58,400 bases of DNA from Paludibacterium sp. (GTDB lineage Bacteria > Pseudomonadota > Gammaproteobacteria > Burkholderiales > Chromobacteriaceae), in the NCBI RefSeq assembly GCF_019232825.1, contig NZ_JAFAND010000038.1:1-58400 (forward strand). Direction: 5' to 3'. The notes below the pieces were generated by a model. It was not told the origin of the DNA. It made no database searches and saw nothing but the letters and a program-made list of their open reading frames with translations. The stretch's first letter is position 1, and every line of letters starts with the position of its first letter. The translations under genes were made by a program, and so were the position numbers. This document shows positions 1 through 11,338 of this stretch, in pieces.

Positions 1-327
1 CGCGCCGAGCGCAAGTCCGCGCTCTTCGTCGGTCGAGCCGTCCAGCGCGGACAAAAAGATGACCGGCACGTCGGCAAGTTGCGGATGCTGTTGGATCGCC
101 TCAAGCACGGCGTAGCCGTCCATCCCCGGCATCACCACGTCGAGCAGGATCAGATCCGGCAACGGCGGCCCCTTCAACAACGCCAGCGCCCGTTCGCCGG
201 AATTGGCCACGCGCACCCGATAATGCGGCGTCAACAACTCGCCCAAAAGGCTCAGGTTGTCCGGCTGATCGTCGACCACCAGCAACAGGGGCAACGACGC
301 GGAGTCGGCGGGGGGAAGGGCATTCAT
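1..327 (-). CDS. Response regulator, receiver domain (partial, cut by window edge)
   Basis: The frame is open from ATG at 327 to the window edge (109 codons). It begins as a CheY-like receiver: the acidic pair is Asp19-Asp20 (VVDDQPDN), the phospho-acceptor is Asp63 ([11 protein letters not shown]), and the conserved Ser/Thr position is Ser93 (FLSAL). The ATG overlaps the stop of the upstream hybrid kinase (ATGA), so the two are translationally coupled and this protein is the likely partner of that kinase. The output domain lies outside the window; one-domain regulators and GGDEF or HD-GYP outputs are all possible. Confidence 0.9.
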   Translation of the reverse strand, partial: MNALPPADSASLPLLLVVDDQPDNLSLLGELLTPHYRVRVANSGERALALLKGPPLPDLILLDVVMPGMDGYAVLEAIQQHPQLADVPVIFLSALDGSTDEERGLALGA

Positions 328-3300
328 GAGGTTTCTCGCATCGAGGGCGCGCTGGCCAACAACGCTTCGGCGGCAACCAGCGCACGGGAAAAATCATAGT
401 CCTGCATGGCCCGATCCAATTCCGCGACGGCCTCTTGGCCAAAGCTGGCCTGCAGCAACGGCTTGTGCCGTTCGTAAAACGGACCGGCTTGATAGTCGGC
501 CTGCCGCAGCCACTCCGCCATACTCCGCAACGCGGCGGCGGCCTGGGGCACATCGGACGGCGGCAACGCCGCGGGCGGTGCCGCTAGCGCTTCAAAGGCG
601 GAAAACAAACGCGCCAGCTCCTCCCGGACCCGTGCCAGGGCCGTCGGCACCCCCTCGCCAGCGTTCAGGGCCGCCTCCAACGCAGCGGCATGGGCTTGCA
701 GTTCGGTGAGCCGCAGATTGCCGGCCGAGCCTTTGAGCGAGTGCGTCCAGTAAATATCCGGCGCCTCGGGCACTTCCCGATAATGCGCCCGCAACAAACC
801 GAGCATGCGCCAGTAGAAGGCGACGTTCCCGCCCAAGGCGGTCAAGCCCGCGTCGGCATCCATGCCGGGGATCGCTTGCAGGCCTTGGCGCAACGCATTC
901 AGATCCAGACCGGACGGCGCCACGTACATCGGTTTCGCCGGTTTCTCCGGCGCGGCGGCGCGACTTTCGGGCAGCCAGCGCAACAGCGCGGCGAACAAGA
1001 TTTCCGGCTCGACCGGTTTGGGAACAAAATCGTTCATCCCGGCCGCGCTGCACTGTTCACGATCCTCGCTGAACACGTTGGCCGTCATCGCCAGGATTGG
1101 GGTCTGCTGCCGCGTCGGCATCGCGCGGATCTGCCGCGTGGCGGCAATGCCGTCCATGCCGGGCATCTGCACGTCCATCAGAATCAAGGCGTAATCGGTT
1201 TGCGCCGCCATGTCGACCGCCTGCTGGCCGTCTTCGGCAACGTCCACCTCCAGTTGGGTATGGCGCAGCATCGCCTGGGTGACCTGGAGATTGATTTCGT
1301 CGTCCTCGACCAGCAGCACCCGGCTGCCGGCATAGGCGTCGGCCAGTTGCCGCTCGGCCTCCTCCCACGACACCCCGTCCGGCGATGGCGTCGCCGGCAA
1401 ATGTCCCAGGCGCAAACGCGCGGTGAACCAGAAGGTGCTGCCCGCGCCCTCGCGCGATTCGACGCCGGCCTCGCCGCCCATGATCTGCGCCAGATGGCGG
1501 GTAATCGCCAGGCCAAGCCCCGTGCCGCCATAGCGGCGCGTCATCGTGGTATCGCCTTGCTCAAACGCCTGAAACAGGTGCGCCACACGCTCGGCGGAAA
1601 TCCCCACGCCGGTGTCGCGCACCTCGAAACGCACCATGAGCGCCGCCCCCTCTCGTTCGACGACGCGGCAACCCAAGTGGATTTCGCCGCGGAAAGTGAA
1701 CTTAACCGCATTGGCGGCATAGTTGAGCAATGCCTGGCGCAAGCGGGTCGGGTCGCCGCGCAGAGCGTGCGGCACGTCGTTGTAATCGATGAAGACCTTG
1801 AGGCCTTTGGCCTGGGCCGCCTGACCGATCAACGAACCGACATGGTCGAGCACCGCGCTGAGCGCGAAGTCGCAAAACTCGAGCTCCAGCTTGCCCGCCT
1901 CGATTTTGGACAGATCCAGAATGTCGTTGATGATCGACAGCAGGTGCCGGCCCGCCGTATTGATCTTCTCCACCTGGTCCAGCTGCTCCGCCGTCAGCGC
2001 GCCGCGTCGCAATAGCTGGGCGAAACCGATGATGGCGTTCATCGGCGTGCGGATCTCGTGGCTCATGTTGGCGAGAAACGCGCTCTTGGCCACATTGGCG
2101 GCCTCGGCGGCCGCCTTGGCGACCGTCAACTCCTCGGTGCGTTGCGCGACCAGTTCCTCGAGATGGTGACGATACCGGTCGAGCTCCTGGCCCAGCCGCT
2201 TCTTCTCGGTAATGTCCTCCTGCACCGAAACGTAGTGGCTGATCTCGCCGTCGCTCTGCCGGATCGGCGTGATGATGGCGAAGTCGATGTATTCGCTGCC
2301 GTCCTTGCGCCGGTTGTAAAACTCGCCGCGCCAGCTTTTGCCGTGCGCCAGCGCCTGGTGCAGCTTGTCGTAAGTGGCGCGCGGCGTGCTGCCGGACTGC
2401 AACAAACAGGCGGAGCGGCCGATCACCTCGTCGCGCCGGTAGCCGGTGGTATGCACGAAGGCATCGTTGACGAACTCGATCCGTTCCTGCAGATCGGTGA
2501 TGATGATGCTTTCCGGGCTTTGCTCCACCGCCAGCGACAATTTGTGCAGCGTTTCCTCCGCCTGGCGCTGCAGCGTGATGTCGTTGGCCTGGATCACCAC
2601 GGCGGTGCGGCCGGCATACTGGATGGCGTGCGCGGAGATCTCCACCAGGATCTGATGGCCATCCTGGCACACGTGGCGCCAAATGCCCTCTTCCGACGCG
2701 CCGGCCAGCACATCGGGCAAGCGTGTCACCAAGCGCGCGCGGTCTTCCACCGGACGGATGTCGTTGACGGTCATCGTCAAAAACGTCTCGCGGCTATAGC
2801 CGTAATGCCGGATGGCCGCGTCGTTGACGGCTAGAAATGCCAGTGTTTGCGGGTCGAAGATCCACATCGGCTGCGGATTGGCCTCGAACAGGTCGCGATA
2901 GCGCGCCTCGTGCTGCAGCCGCTCCAGTTCCACCTGCTTGCGTTCGGTGATATCCCGGCCGACCCCCAGGACGCCGATGAGCTGATGCGCCTCGTCGTAC
3001 ATCGGCACTTTGATGGTTTCCACCGTGACGCGATGCCCGTCACTGGCGTTCAGCGAGGCGGCCTCGTGCTTGAGCGCGGTCTCGCTTTCAATGACGCGCC
3101 GGTCCGTCGCCATGAAGATGTCGGCGCGGCTGCGGTCGACCAGATCGTAGTCGGTCTTGCCGACGATATCGCCCTCCCCCACACCGAAGAATTCGGCGAA
3201 GCGACGGTTGCAGGAGAGATAGACGCCCTGTGCGTCCTTCAGCCAAATCAGATCCGGCGAGGTATCCACCAAGGTGCGCAGCAACTGCCGCTCGCTGCGC

Positions 3301-4388
3301 AGCGCCTGCTCGACGCGTTTGCCCGCGCTGATGTCCTCGGAGAAGATCACGATGCCGCCGACCGTGCCGTCCAGCGCATGCCAAGGCCGCACTTCCCAGC
3401 GCAGCCACTGCATCGAACCATCGGCGCGCGCGAACGCATCCTCGTCTTTGCGGACCACTTCGCCGGCCAGCGCGCGGGCATGCACGCCGTGCCACTCGGC
3501 CGGCATCCCCGGCAACAGGTCGTAATGGCAAGCCCCCAGCACCGTCTTGCCGGCCAAGCCGTAATCGTCCAGCCAACGGCGGCTGGCGGCGAGATAGCGC
3601 ATGTCGCGGTCGAACATCGCCAGCGCGGCCGGCGCGTGCTCGATAAACAGATTCAGCCGCTGCTGACTGTCGTGCAATGCCTGTTCGGCCCGCCGTCGCT
3701 CGGTCATATCGCGGCAGGCCCCGTAGACAAAACCGTCGGGCAGCAAGATCGCGTTGATGTCCACCGGCACCGGCGAACCGTCCTGCCGGCGCAGATGGAG
3801 CTCGCCGCGCGCATGGCCGGTCTGCCGCACCGTGGCGAACAAGGCCAGCAGTTCCGCCTCGTCTTGCGGCATGATCAAATCGGCCGCCGCGAAGGCCTTG
3901 AGCGCGCGCGCGTCGTAGCCCAACAGTTGCAATGCCTGCTGATTGGCTTCGCTGCAATGCCCGTCCGGCGCGATCACCAGCACGGCGTCGGCAGCATAGT
4001 CCAGCATGCGGCGCATGCGCACGTTGCCGCGGCGTTCGGCGCTGTCATCCAAATGGGCGCGCACGCGCGCGAACACAATGCTGTAGAGTACGCCGGCGAC
4101 AATGAACACCATCGTGCGCAACAGGGTATTCAGTGTGGCGGGCCAGGTCGCGTAGGCCGCCGAAGAGGTAAAGAACACCAGCCCGAGCAAGGTCGAGACG
4201 GCGGTGGCCGCCAACCCGCCGACAAGATCGGTCAGGCTCGCGGCAAAGAAAACGGCGGGATAGAAGCACAGCCATAGCAGTGGGCGCACATGCGGCCATA
4301 GCCACCATTGCAACAGGCTGGCCAGCATGGGAAACAACAAGGCAATACCCAGAAACCGCGATCGATCGCTCAGCCCGCGTTGCCTCAT
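324..4388 (-). CDS. Hybrid sensor histidine kinase, five PAS domains with receiver and HPt
   Basis: This is a membrane-anchored phosphorelay kinase of about 1354 residues. An N-terminal block of four or so hydrophobic helices (residues 10-115) resembles the DUF4118/MASE type. Five PAS/PAC units follow (about 125-745), then a HisKA domain with the H-box [15 protein letters not shown] (His near 776), a HATPase with N-box [16 protein letters not shown] and GGTGLGLAI, a receiver with Asp near 1071 ([11 protein letters not shown]), and an HPt with [11 protein letters not shown] (His near 1216). A complete His-Asp-His relay is therefore present in one chain, which can feed the response regulator it overlaps. 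I chose ATG 4388 over the GTG at 4418 because GAGAGGGG lies just upstream of it. The signal is unknown. Confidence 0.93.
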   Translation of the reverse strand: MRQRGLSDRSRFLGIALLFPMLASLLQWWLWPHVRPLLWLCFYPAVFFAASLTDLVGGLAATAVSTLLGLVFFTSSAAYATWPATLNTLLRTMVFIVAGVLYSIVFARVRAHLDDSAERRGNVRMRRMLDYAADAVLVIAPDGHCSEANQQALQLLGYDARALKAFAAADLIMPQDEAELLALFATVRQTGHARGELHLRRQDGSPVPVDINAILLPDGFVYGACRDMTERRRAEQALHDSQQRLNLFIEHAPAALAMFDRDMRYLAASRRWLDDYGLAGKTVLGACHYDLLPGMPAEWHGVHARALAGEVVRKDEDAFARADGSMQWLRWEVRPWHALDGTVGGIVIFSEDISAGKRVEQALRSERQLLRTLVDTSPDLIWLKDAQGVYLSCNRRFAEFFGVGEGDIVGKTDYDLVDRSRADIFMATDRRVIESETALKHEAASLNASDGHRVTVETIKVPMYDEAHQLIGVLGVGRDITERKQVELERLQHEARYRDLFEANPQPMWIFDPQTLAFLAVNDAAIRHYGYSRETFLTMTVNDIRPVEDRARLVTRLPDVLAGASEEGIWRHVCQDGHQILVEISAHAIQYAGRTAVVIQANDITLQRQAEETLHKLSLAVEQSPESIIITDLQERIEFVNDAFVHTTGYRRDEVIGRSACLLQSGSTPRATYDKLHQALAHGKSWRGEFYNRRKDGSEYIDFAIITPIRQSDGEISHYVSVQEDITEKKRLGQELDRYRHHLEELVAQRTEELTVAKAAAEAANVAKSAFLANMSHEIRTPMNAIIGFAQLLRRGALTAEQLDQVEKINTAGRHLLSIINDILDLSKIEAGKLELEFCDFALSAVLDHVGSLIGQAAQAKGLKVFIDYNDVPHALRGDPTRLRQALLNYAANAVKFTFRGEIHLGCRVVEREGAALMVRFEVRDTGVGISAERVAHLFQAFEQGDTTMTRRYGGTGLGLAITRHLAQIMGGEAGVESREGAGSTFWFTARLRLGHLPATPSPDGVSWEEAERQLADAYAGSRVLLVEDDEINLQVTQAMLRHTQLEVDVAEDGQQAVDMAAQTDYALILMDVQMPGMDGIAATRQIRAMPTRQQTPILAMTANVFSEDREQCSAAGMNDFVPKPVEPEILFAALLRWLPESRAAAPEKPAKPMYVAPSGLDLNALRQGLQAIPGMDADAGLTALGGNVAFYWRMLGLLRAHYREVPEAPDIYWTHSLKGSAGNLRLTELQAHAAALEAALNAGEGVPTALARVREELARLFSAFEALAAPPAALPPSDVPQAAAALRSMAEWLRQADYQAGPFYERHKPLLQASFGQEAVAELDRAMQDYDFSRALVAAEALLASAPSMRETS

Positions 4389-4503
4389 CGTGCCCCTCTC
4401 TGGTCTAGCGCCCGACACCGGCTGGCGTCGCGGCGGATCACGCTATGAGTCTAGCGCATCGGCCGCGACAATGCGCGGCCTCCGCCAGGGTGGGACGTGC
4501 CTC

Positions 4504-6138
4504 TCAGACGCGGTATTGCGTCATCGCTTTGCGCATTTTGTCGATGCTGGCACGCAGCTCTCCGGTAATCGTCTCGGTTTTGTGCGCCACCGCCAGGCTC
4601 TCGTCGGTCAAATGCGCAACCTGCTCGACGCCCTGCGCCATGATTTGCATGGCGCTGCTTTGCTCCTTGGACGAATACGAGATGTGCGTCACCATCTCCA
4701 GCGTGCGCCGCATCTCCTGGTTGATGCGCTGCAGCGCCTGCTCGGCGTCGTGCACCAGCTCGACGCTGACGCCGACCTGCTCGGCGCTCGCGCGCATGCT
4801 GCCGACCGCCGAGCTGGTGTCCTGCTGAATGTGTCCGATCATCTGATCGATTTCCTGCGTCGCGCGCGTGGTGCGCTCGGCCAGTTTTCTCACCTCGTCG
4901 GCCACCACGGCGAAGCCGCGGCCGGTCTCGCCGGCCCGCGCCGCCTCGATTGCCGCGTTCAGTGCCAACAGGTTGGTCTGGTCGGCGATTTCCTTGATCA
5001 CGCCCGCCACCTTGCCGACCTCCTCGGTACGCGTCCCCAATTGCTCGACCGTTACCGCCGATTGCGCCACCGTCTCGGCCAGCGCTTGGATGGTGACTGT
5101 CGCCTTACCGGACAGGCGCGCCCCTTCCTCCGCCTGAGAACGGGTTTCTTCGGCGGCCGTATGCGTCGCCGCGGCATGCTGCGCCACTTCGTTGATCGAC
5201 ACCGAAACCTCCTCCACGCCCGCCGCCGCCGATGCCGACGACTCATGTTGCTCTTCGGCGGCCGCCCCTAGGCGGGTGACCGTGCCTTGCAGGCTGCCGC
5301 TCGATTCGCCGACTTCGCGCGAGGCGTCGACAATGACCTGCAAAGTGGCGCGCACCGCGGACAGCAACGTGTCGAGGCGGCCGCCAATGGCGCCGATCAC
5401 GTCTTCTTTCTGCGGCACCAGCTCACCGGTCAGATCGCCGGTGGTCAAGGTTTGCTCAAGATAGTCGCGGATGCGCTGCAACCGGCCCAGCGCGCGCGGC
5501 AGGTAAAACATCCCCATATAGACGGTCGTCAGCAGCAACAGCAGCGATAGCGCATGCGATACCGCAGCCAGCGGGAAAAATCCGAACACGTTGGCCGCGA
5601 CGTTGAACAACACCGTCAAAAAAGTGAAGAGGACATAGCCATACAGCCGGGCCTCGTGCGAACTCAGTTTTTCCATCAGAGACGTTCGATTGCGCACCAC
5701 CCGGCCATCCTGAATGCGCAGCGACTTGTCGCCTTGGTTGATGCGCCGATAAGCGGCGTCCGCGGCAGCGATCTGCTCGCGCGTCGGACTCGTGCGCACC
5801 GATTGATAGCCGACGATGCGGCCGTCCTCGCGCACCGGCGACGCATTGGCGACCACCCAGTAATAGTCGCCGTTCTTGCGGCGATTCTTCACCATGCCTT
5901 TCCAGGGACGGCCGGCCTTGAGGCTCTGCCACAAATCCGCGAACGCGGCGGGGGGCATCTCCGGATGACGGATCATGTTATGCGGCTGGCCGACCATCTC
6001 TTCGGGCTCATAACCGCTGATCTCGGCAAAGGCCGGATTGACCTCGGTGATCACGCCCTTGGTGTTGGTGCGCGAATAGATGAACACGCCCTGCGGGATG
6101 ACGTATTCGTGATTGGTAACAGGTTGATTGTTGCGCAA
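4504..6138 (-). CDS. PAS-containing methyl-accepting chemotaxis protein (Aer-like)
   Basis: The 544-residue chemoreceptor has an N-terminal PAS domain (about 1-120, with the Aer-like segments [20 protein letters not shown] and [16 protein letters not shown]), two hydrophobic helices near 165-215, and a long cytoplasmic coiled coil. The hairpin tip ([20 protein letters not shown]) is the CheA/CheW contact region. The architecture matches energy or redox taxis receptors, where PAS binds FAD; binding here is inferred. No C-terminal CheR-binding pentapeptide is visible. The start is TTG at 6138: the minus strand carries GGGGGA (6149-6144) five bases upstream, and no better ATG exists in frame. 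It is divergent from the GGDEF-EAL gene. Confidence 0.92.
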   Translation of the reverse strand: MRNNQPVTNHEYVIPQGVFIYSRTNTKGVITEVNPAFAEISGYEPEEMVGQPHNMIRHPEMPPAAFADLWQSLKAGRPWKGMVKNRRKNGDYYWVVANASPVREDGRIVGYQSVRTSPTREQIAAADAAYRRINQGDKSLRIQDGRVVRNRTSLMEKLSSHEARLYGYVLFTFLTVLFNVAANVFGFFPLAAVSHALSLLLLLTTVYMGMFYLPRALGRLQRIRDYLEQTLTTGDLTGELVPQKEDVIGAIGGRLDTLLSAVRATLQVIVDASREVGESSGSLQGTVTRLGAAAEEQHESSASAAAGVEEVSVSINEVAQHAAATHTAAEETRSQAEEGARLSGKATVTIQALAETVAQSAVTVEQLGTRTEEVGKVAGVIKEIADQTNLLALNAAIEAARAGETGRGFAVVADEVRKLAERTTRATQEIDQMIGHIQQDTSSAVGSMRASAEQVGVSVELVHDAEQALQRINQEMRRTLEMVTHISYSSKEQSSAMQIMAQGVEQVAHLTDESLAVAHKTETITGELRASIDKMRKAMTQYRV

Positions 6139-6192
6139 AATAGTCCCCCAGACTTTTGTTAGAGACCCTCTTCAGAGGATCCTTCGTTGTAT

Positions 6193-6213
6193 GGCACACC
6201 ATGACTGTGTGCC
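6193..6213. promoter_or_regulatory. Inverted repeat in the divergent MCP / GGDEF-EAL control region
   Basis: GGCACAC and GTGTGCC form a perfect 7-bp dyad separated by seven bases, midway between two divergent signalling genes. A second small dyad, CCTCT and AGAGG, lies at 6167-6178. The dyad could be an operator for either gene or an mRNA hairpin; no regulator can be named. Confidence 0.3.
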
Positions 6214-6363
6214 TCATTTCTATATACAGAAGACAGTATCGATAGCAAGAATCATTCTAACTATCAAGAAGAGTAAAGTCTGCTTGCGCCCCCCTCCGGT
6301 TCGGGTACACTAACCCATGACAAGATCATTAAATATCGCTTGCGATCGGAGGACGAAAATCCT

Positions 6364-9300
6364 GTGATGTGGCTGCCCGCTATTGGCAACGATCTCCTGC
6401 GCCGCCTTCTGACCGTATTTTCGGCACGCCGTCGCGGCGAGGGTGCCGAAAATGCTCGCATGACGCTGTCACAACTAATCGATTCCACCGGCGACTCTGT
6501 AATTGCCACGCGCGACGGCGCCATCATCACACATTGGAATCGCGGCGCGGAAAAGCTGTTCGGCTACAGCGCCGAGGAGATGCTCGGCCAGTCCGGAGAA
6601 TGCCTGGTTCCCGCATGGCTGCTCGCACAAGAACAATCGGTGCTCGACAGCGTGCGGCGTGGAGAGCATGTGCCGGCTTACGAAACGCAGCGCCTGCACC
6701 GGGATGGGCGCCTGCTGGACATCTCCACCACCGTCTCGGCCATTCTCGATGCTGAAGGACGGCAAATTGGCATTTCACGCATTTCACGCGATATCACGCG
6801 GCGAAAACACGCCGAACAGGAAAAAAGCGAAGCGGAAGCGAAATTCCGCGCCCTGGTCGAACAGGCAGTCACCGGCGTGTATATCGTCCAGGATGGACAA
6901 GTGATTTACGCCAACCAGGCCTTTGCCGACATTTTCGGTTATGACACGCCCGCGGAGATCCTGGCCCAACCTTCGATCCAGCTGATCGCGCCGCAGGACC
7001 GCGTGCGCGTCGTGCGTAACGTGCTGCGGCCGCTGCGCGGCGGCGCCGACTCGCTGCGCTATCACTTCAACGCCGTGCGGCGAGACCGGTCGCCTTTCGT
7101 GACCGAAGTGCACGGCAGGCGCTGCCTGCACAACAATCGCCCGGCCATCATCGGCTCTCTGATCGACATCACCGAATCGCAGCGCCACCACGCCGAGCTG
7201 GCGCAACTCGTGGCCGAAAAAACCGCCCTCTTGCGCCAGCGCGAGCAGGAGCTGCACACCATTCTCGACAATATGCCGGCGCTGATCAGCTATTACGACA
7301 CCGATCTACGCCACCGTTTCGGCAACCAAGGCTATTGCGACTGGCATGGCATCGATCCGGCACGGCTCGCGGGCCTGCCGCTGGCGGATCTGCTGCCTGC
7401 CGGGCATTTCGCCCGGATCTTGCCGCAGCTGCGCCTGGCGCTGGCAGGCCAAACGCAACGCGCCGAGTACCAAGTCGATCGCCCTGGCAGCGGCGAGCCC
7501 TGGCAGGCACAAATCCATTTGATCCCAGACTGGGAAAATGGCCAGGTATGCGGCTTGTTCGCCCTGGTGCTGGACATCTCGCCGATCCGCAAGGCCGAAG
7601 CGGCGCTGCGCGAATCGGAAAGCCGCTTCCGCCAGCTGTTCGAATCGGCGCCGGTGGGGATGGCCCTCTACCACAGCGATGGTCAATGCATCATGGCCAA
7701 CCAGGCGCTGGCCGACCTGGCCGGCGCGACGCGGGAGCAATTGCTGGCGCAAAACTTCCGCACGCTCGCCGTGTGGCGCGACTCCGGATTATTGACCGTG
7801 GCGCAGCGCGCGCTGGACGACGGCCAACCGCAACGCTATGAGCTGCAAATGGTGTCGACGTTCGGCAAGTCGATGGAAGTGGACTGCGAGTTCACGCTGC
7901 CGGTGGTCCAGGGCATACGCTATCTGATGCTGCTGGCCAAGGACATCACGCCCTACCGTCAGGCCGCGCGGCTGATGAAGCAGGCCATGGACGCCGATCT
8001 GGAGAAATCCCGCCTCGACCACCAGTACCGCCAGGTGGTGGAAAACATGGTCGACGGCTTCTTCGCCTTCGATCGCCGTGGCCGCTTGCTGGAAATCAAC
8101 GACGTCTTCGCCAACATGAGCGGCTATGCGCGCGCGGCGCTGCTGACGATGTCGGTGGCCGATCTGGAGCACGACGCGGGCAAGGCCGATATCGCCGCCC
8201 GCATTCATCGTATCGTCCGCAACGGCAGCGAGCGCTTCGAGTGCCGGATGCGCCGGCCGGACGGCTCGTACTGGCCGGCGGAAGTGTCGGCCAATGCCGC
8301 CGCCGACAAAATCTACGCCTTTGTCCGCGACATTACCGAACGCAAGCGCAGCGAGGACGAAATCCGGCGTCTGGCTTTTTACGATTCGCTCACCCGCCTG
8401 CCCAACCGTCAATTGCTGCTCGACCGGCTTCAGCAGGCGCTGACCACCAGTCAGCGCACTCGCCAGCACGGCGCGCTGCTGTTCATCGATCTGGACAATT
8501 TCAAGCAGCTCAACGACACGCTGGGGCACGACATGGGCGACAAGCTCTTGTTGATGGTGGCCAAACGGCTCAAGGCCTGTGTGCGGGGAAAAGACACCGT
8601 GGCTCGGCTTGGCGGCGACGAATTCGTTATTTTGCTCGAGGGGCTGGATGAACGGCGCGAGCTGGCCGCCACGCAGATCCGCACCGTGGCGGGCACGGTC
8701 ATGGAAGCGCTCAATCATCCCTACCCGCTGGGGCCGAGCGATTACCACAATACGCCCAGCATCGGCATCGCCATGTTCAACGCCCAGGAAAAAACCACGG
8801 TCGAGGAGCAGCTCAAGCACGCCGATCTGGCGATGTACCAAGCCAAGGCGGCAGGCCGCAACACCTTGTGTTTCTTCGATCCTCAGACCCAGGCCGAACT
8901 GGAAACCCGCAGCACGCTGGAGAACGAGCTACGCAACGCCTTGCGCCGTGACCACCTGGTGCTGTACTACCAGCCGCAAATCGACCGAGACGGACGCCTG
9001 ATCGGCGCTGAGGCGTTGGTGCGCTGGCTGCACCCGGAACGCGGCCTGATCCTCCCGGCGCAATTTATCGGCCTCGCGGAAGAGAGCGGACTCGTGCATC
9101 AACTCGGCCTGCGCGTGTTGGAGATCGCCTGTGGCCAGTTGGCGCTGTGGCGCGACAACCCGCTGATGCGCCACATCACGTTGGCGGTAAACGTCAGCGC
9201 CCGGCAGTTCCGTCACTGTGAATTCGTGCCGCAGATCCGCGAATTGCTGACGCGCTACGCGATCGACCCGGCGCGGCTAAAGTTGGAATTGACCGAAAGC

Positions 9301-9702
9301 CTGCTGCTGCATGATATGGAAGAGTCCGCCGCGAAGATGTCGACGCTGCGGGCCATGGGCGTGAAGTTCAGTCTGGACGATTTCGGCACCGGCTATTCGT
9401 CGCTGTCGTACCTGAAGACGCTACCGCTCGAGCAAGTCAAAATCGACCGTTCCTTCGTGCGCGACATCCTCTCCGATCCCAACGACGCGGCCATCGTGCG
9501 CGCCATCATCAACATGGGGCACAGTCTCGGGCTGAAGGTGGTCGCCGAAGGCGTGGAAACCGAGGCGCAATGGCATTTCCTGCTCAACGAAGGCTGCGAC
9601 ATCGGTCAAGGCTATCTGTTCAGCCAGCCGGTATCGGGCGGGGAGTTCGAGCGCCATCGAACCCAACCCGCATCCGCGCTGAACGCGTTGATCAATGACT
9701 GA
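6364..9702 (+). CDS. PAS-GGDEF-EAL cyclic-di-GMP turnover protein
   Basis: This is a multidomain c-di-GMP protein of about 1112 residues without an obvious transmembrane segment. Four to five PAS/PAC units occupy about residues 35-680. The GGDEF domain has an intact GGDEF near 749, with RGKD five residues before it, matching the RxxD inhibitory I-site. The EAL domain keeps EALVRW (near 881), LTESLLL, DDFGTGYSSLSYL (near 1004), KIDRSFV and VAEGVET, so both cyclase and phosphodiesterase sites look competent. I chose GTG 6364 (ATG 6367 is the alternative) because GGAGGA at 6348-6353 precedes it; a TTG at 6340 would place that ribosome site inside the gene. The 3' end overlaps the convergent PAP2 gene by 11 bases. 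Confidence 0.93.
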   Translation: MMWLPAIGNDLLRRLLTVFSARRRGEGAENARMTLSQLIDSTGDSVIATRDGAIITHWNRGAEKLFGYSAEEMLGQSGECLVPAWLLAQEQSVLDSVRRGEHVPAYETQRLHRDGRLLDISTTVSAILDAEGRQIGISRISRDITRRKHAEQEKSEAEAKFRALVEQAVTGVYIVQDGQVIYANQAFADIFGYDTPAEILAQPSIQLIAPQDRVRVVRNVLRPLRGGADSLRYHFNAVRRDRSPFVTEVHGRRCLHNNRPAIIGSLIDITESQRHHAELAQLVAEKTALLRQREQELHTILDNMPALISYYDTDLRHRFGNQGYCDWHGIDPARLAGLPLADLLPAGHFARILPQLRLALAGQTQRAEYQVDRPGSGEPWQAQIHLIPDWENGQVCGLFALVLDISPIRKAEAALRESESRFRQLFESAPVGMALYHSDGQCIMANQALADLAGATREQLLAQNFRTLAVWRDSGLLTVAQRALDDGQPQRYELQMVSTFGKSMEVDCEFTLPVVQGIRYLMLLAKDITPYRQAARLMKQAMDADLEKSRLDHQYRQVVENMVDGFFAFDRRGRLLEINDVFANMSGYARAALLTMSVADLEHDAGKADIAARIHRIVRNGSERFECRMRRPDGSYWPAEVSANAAADKIYAFVRDITERKRSEDEIRRLAFYDSLTRLPNRQLLLDRLQQALTTSQRTRQHGALLFIDLDNFKQLNDTLGHDMGDKLLLMVAKRLKACVRGKDTVARLGGDEFVILLEGLDERRELAATQIRTVAGTVMEALNHPYPLGPSDYHNTPSIGIAMFNAQEKTTVEEQLKHADLAMYQAKAAGRNTLCFFDPQTQAELETRSTLENELRNALRRDHLVLYYQPQIDRDGRLIGAEALVRWLHPERGLILPAQFIGLAEESGLVHQLGLRVLEIACGQLALWRDNPLMRHITLAVNVSARQFRHCEFVPQIRELLTRYAIDPARLKLELTESLLLHDMEESAAKMSTLRAMGVKFSLDDFGTGYSSLSYLKTLPLEQVKIDRSFVRDILSDPNDAAIVRAIINMGHSLGLKVVAEGVETEAQWHFLLNEGCDIGQGYLFSQPVSGGEFERHRTQPASALNALIND

Positions 9703-10261
9703 ACAGACGGCCCCAGATCGCCAGTAATCCGCCGTGCGCCCGGTCCACCACGGAACCGCCGAAACGATGGCAAGCCATCGCGGTCGCGCAGGCCACCATC
9801 ACCGCGCCGAGCATATCGAGCGGGAAATGCACGCCCAAATAAATCCGTCCCCAGGCGGTGGCGAGCGCCATGGCGGCCCAGACGGCCGCGGTACGGCGCC
9901 AGCCTTGCAACCACAGGCTCGCGGCCGTGACCGACATCAGCGTCATGTGGTCGCTGGGAAAAGACGGGTCCGGCGTATGGGCGATCAGCGTGCGCCCCAG
10001 TCCGATCATGAACGGACGCGGGTGCGGCCACACCATGCCGATGAGCTGGTTGACTACCAGCGCTGCGAGCGCCGCGAACAGGATTTCCAGCATGGCCCGG
10101 CGCGTGGCCGCCCGGCCGCGCAGCCAACCGAACGTCAGCATCAGGGGCAACCCCCAGATCAGCATTTCGCCGCACAACAACCCCAGGGCGACGGAGATGA
10201 GACCGGCATCCGGCGCCGCGTTGATCGATAAGAATAGCGCGCGGTTCAGTGATTCAATCAT
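9692..10261 (-). CDS. PAP2-family membrane phosphatase (undecaprenyl-diphosphatase-like)
   Basis: This is an integral membrane phosphatase of about 189 residues with five to six hydrophobic helices. The three PAP2 signature elements are visible: PHPRPF, PSFPSDH and GRIYLGVHFPLDML, which supply the phosphate-binding Arg and catalytic His residues. Members such as BcrC, PgpB and LpxE-like enzymes remove phosphate from undecaprenyl diphosphate or other lipid phosphates; BcrC-like activity is the likeliest by length. The start is uncertain: ATG 10261, ATG 10276 and GTG 10288 are all in frame and none has a clear ribosome site. It converges with the GGDEF-EAL gene and may follow the DapA-family gene in one transcript. 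Confidence 0.85.
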   Translation of the reverse strand: MIESLNRALFLSINAAPDAGLISVALGLLCGEMLIWGLPLMLTFGWLRGRAATRRAMLEILFAALAALVVNQLIGMVWPHPRPFMIGLGRTLIAHTPDPSFPSDHMTLMSVTAASLWLQGWRRTAAVWAAMALATAWGRIYLGVHFPLDMLGAVMVACATAMACHRFGGSVVDRAHGGLLAIWGRLFSH

Positions 10262-10366
10262 AGTGGAACTAGCCATTGCCGCCGTCACGGCGGCAAAAAA
10301 GGGTGAATTCTACCCCCGCTCCCGGGGGACCGCCACGAAGTATGGCCGTCCCACCTTAAGCCGAAC

Positions 10367-11251
10367 TTAGTCCGCCAGACCGCGCGCGCGCTGATCCAAG
10401 GCCGGCAGCGCCTGGCCAAGCCGCATCTCCAGCCCCTGCGACACCACGCACATCGGCGCGCGCAGCGCATTGTGGATTCGCCCTTGCAAGGCCAACGCCG
10501 CCTTGACCGGGCCGGGATTGGCCTCGGCGAACATCAGCCGCATCATCGGCGCGAGCGCGTGGAAGATCGCCCGCGCGCGCGGCAGATCGCAGGCATCGAC
10601 TGCCGCGGCGAGCGCCACGAACAGATCCGGCCGGATATGCGCCGAAGCCGCGATGGCGCCGACGCCCCCCATGCACAGGGTATTGAGGATGTTCATGTCC
10701 TCGCCTGCCAGCACCTGCAACCGGCCATCGGCGATCAGCGCCTGGGTGGTGTCGACCGATCCGGCGCAATCCTTGATGGCGGCAATATTGTCGTGGCCGG
10801 CCAGCATCAACAACGTCTCCAGCTCCAGCCGCACCCCGGTGCGGTACGGAATGTCGTACAACACCAGCGGCGCCGTGCTTTCCTCGGCCAAGCCGGTGAA
10901 GTAATCGACCAACCCTTGTTGTGATGGGCGGATGTAATACGGCGCGGGCGTCAACAAGCCGGCGATCGGACGCTGGCAAAAAGCGGCCAGCCGCGCGCGC
11001 AGGTGCCCAAGATGGTTGCCGGCCAAGCCGACGATCACCGGCAGGTCCCCCGCCGCGGCAAGCACGCAGTCGACCACGGCCAATTGCTCGTCGTCTTCCA
11101 GCGCCGCGGCTTCGCCGGTGGTGCCCAATGCCACGAGACCGGCGACTTTCGCTTGACGGTAGTGCTCGACGAGCGCGCGCAAGGCGACATGATCGACCTG
11201 GCCGTCACGGAACGGCGTAACCAGCGGAACCCAAATACCGGAAAAATCCAT
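10367..11251 (-). CDS. DapA/NanA-family lyase (4-hydroxy-tetrahydrodipicolinate synthase-like)
   Basis: This is a 294-residue TIM-barrel aldolase of the DHDPS/NAL family. Visible motifs are GTTGEAAAL (carboxylate-binding loop), YDIPYRTG (the Tyr of the usual YNIP motif) and AIKDCAGS, whose Lys forms the Schiff base with pyruvate. A true DapA makes 4-hydroxy-tetrahydrodipicolinate from pyruvate and aspartate semialdehyde for lysine and diaminopimelate. The GTTGE tail and the position away from other lysine genes leave room for a paralogue acting on another aldehyde. ATG 11251 has AGAGGG nine bases upstream. A long, highly structured leader lies upstream (11339-11397). Confidence 0.85.
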   Translation of the reverse strand: MDFSGIWVPLVTPFRDGQVDHVALRALVEHYRQAKVAGLVALGTTGEAAALEDDEQLAVVDCVLAAAGDLPVIVGLAGNHLGHLRARLAAFCQRPIAGLLTPAPYYIRPSQQGLVDYFTGLAEESTAPLVLYDIPYRTGVRLELETLLMLAGHDNIAAIKDCAGSVDTTQALIADGRLQVLAGEDMNILNTLCMGGVGAIAASAHIRPDLFVALAAAVDACDLPRARAIFHALAPMMRLMFAEANPGPVKAALALQGRIHNALRAPMCVVSQGLEMRLGQALPALDQRARGLAD

Positions 11252-11338
11252 TTTGACACCCTCTCAGTGCGAGACCGTATTCAACGTCCGTCCACGAGGA
11301 GCAATCGAAAACCAAGGCGGGGGTGGTGAGACCGGGGC

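Noticed and set aside
2847-4277. Long plus-strand open frame (476 codons) opposite the hybrid kinase
   Set aside because: It is a GC-rich antisense shadow; the minus-strand frame has continuous PAS domains.
10274-10298. GCCGCCG-TCA-CGGCGGC hairpin followed by A residues
   Set aside because: The run following it on the plus strand is A, not T, so it is not a plus-strand terminator; it lies at the PAP2 gene start region.
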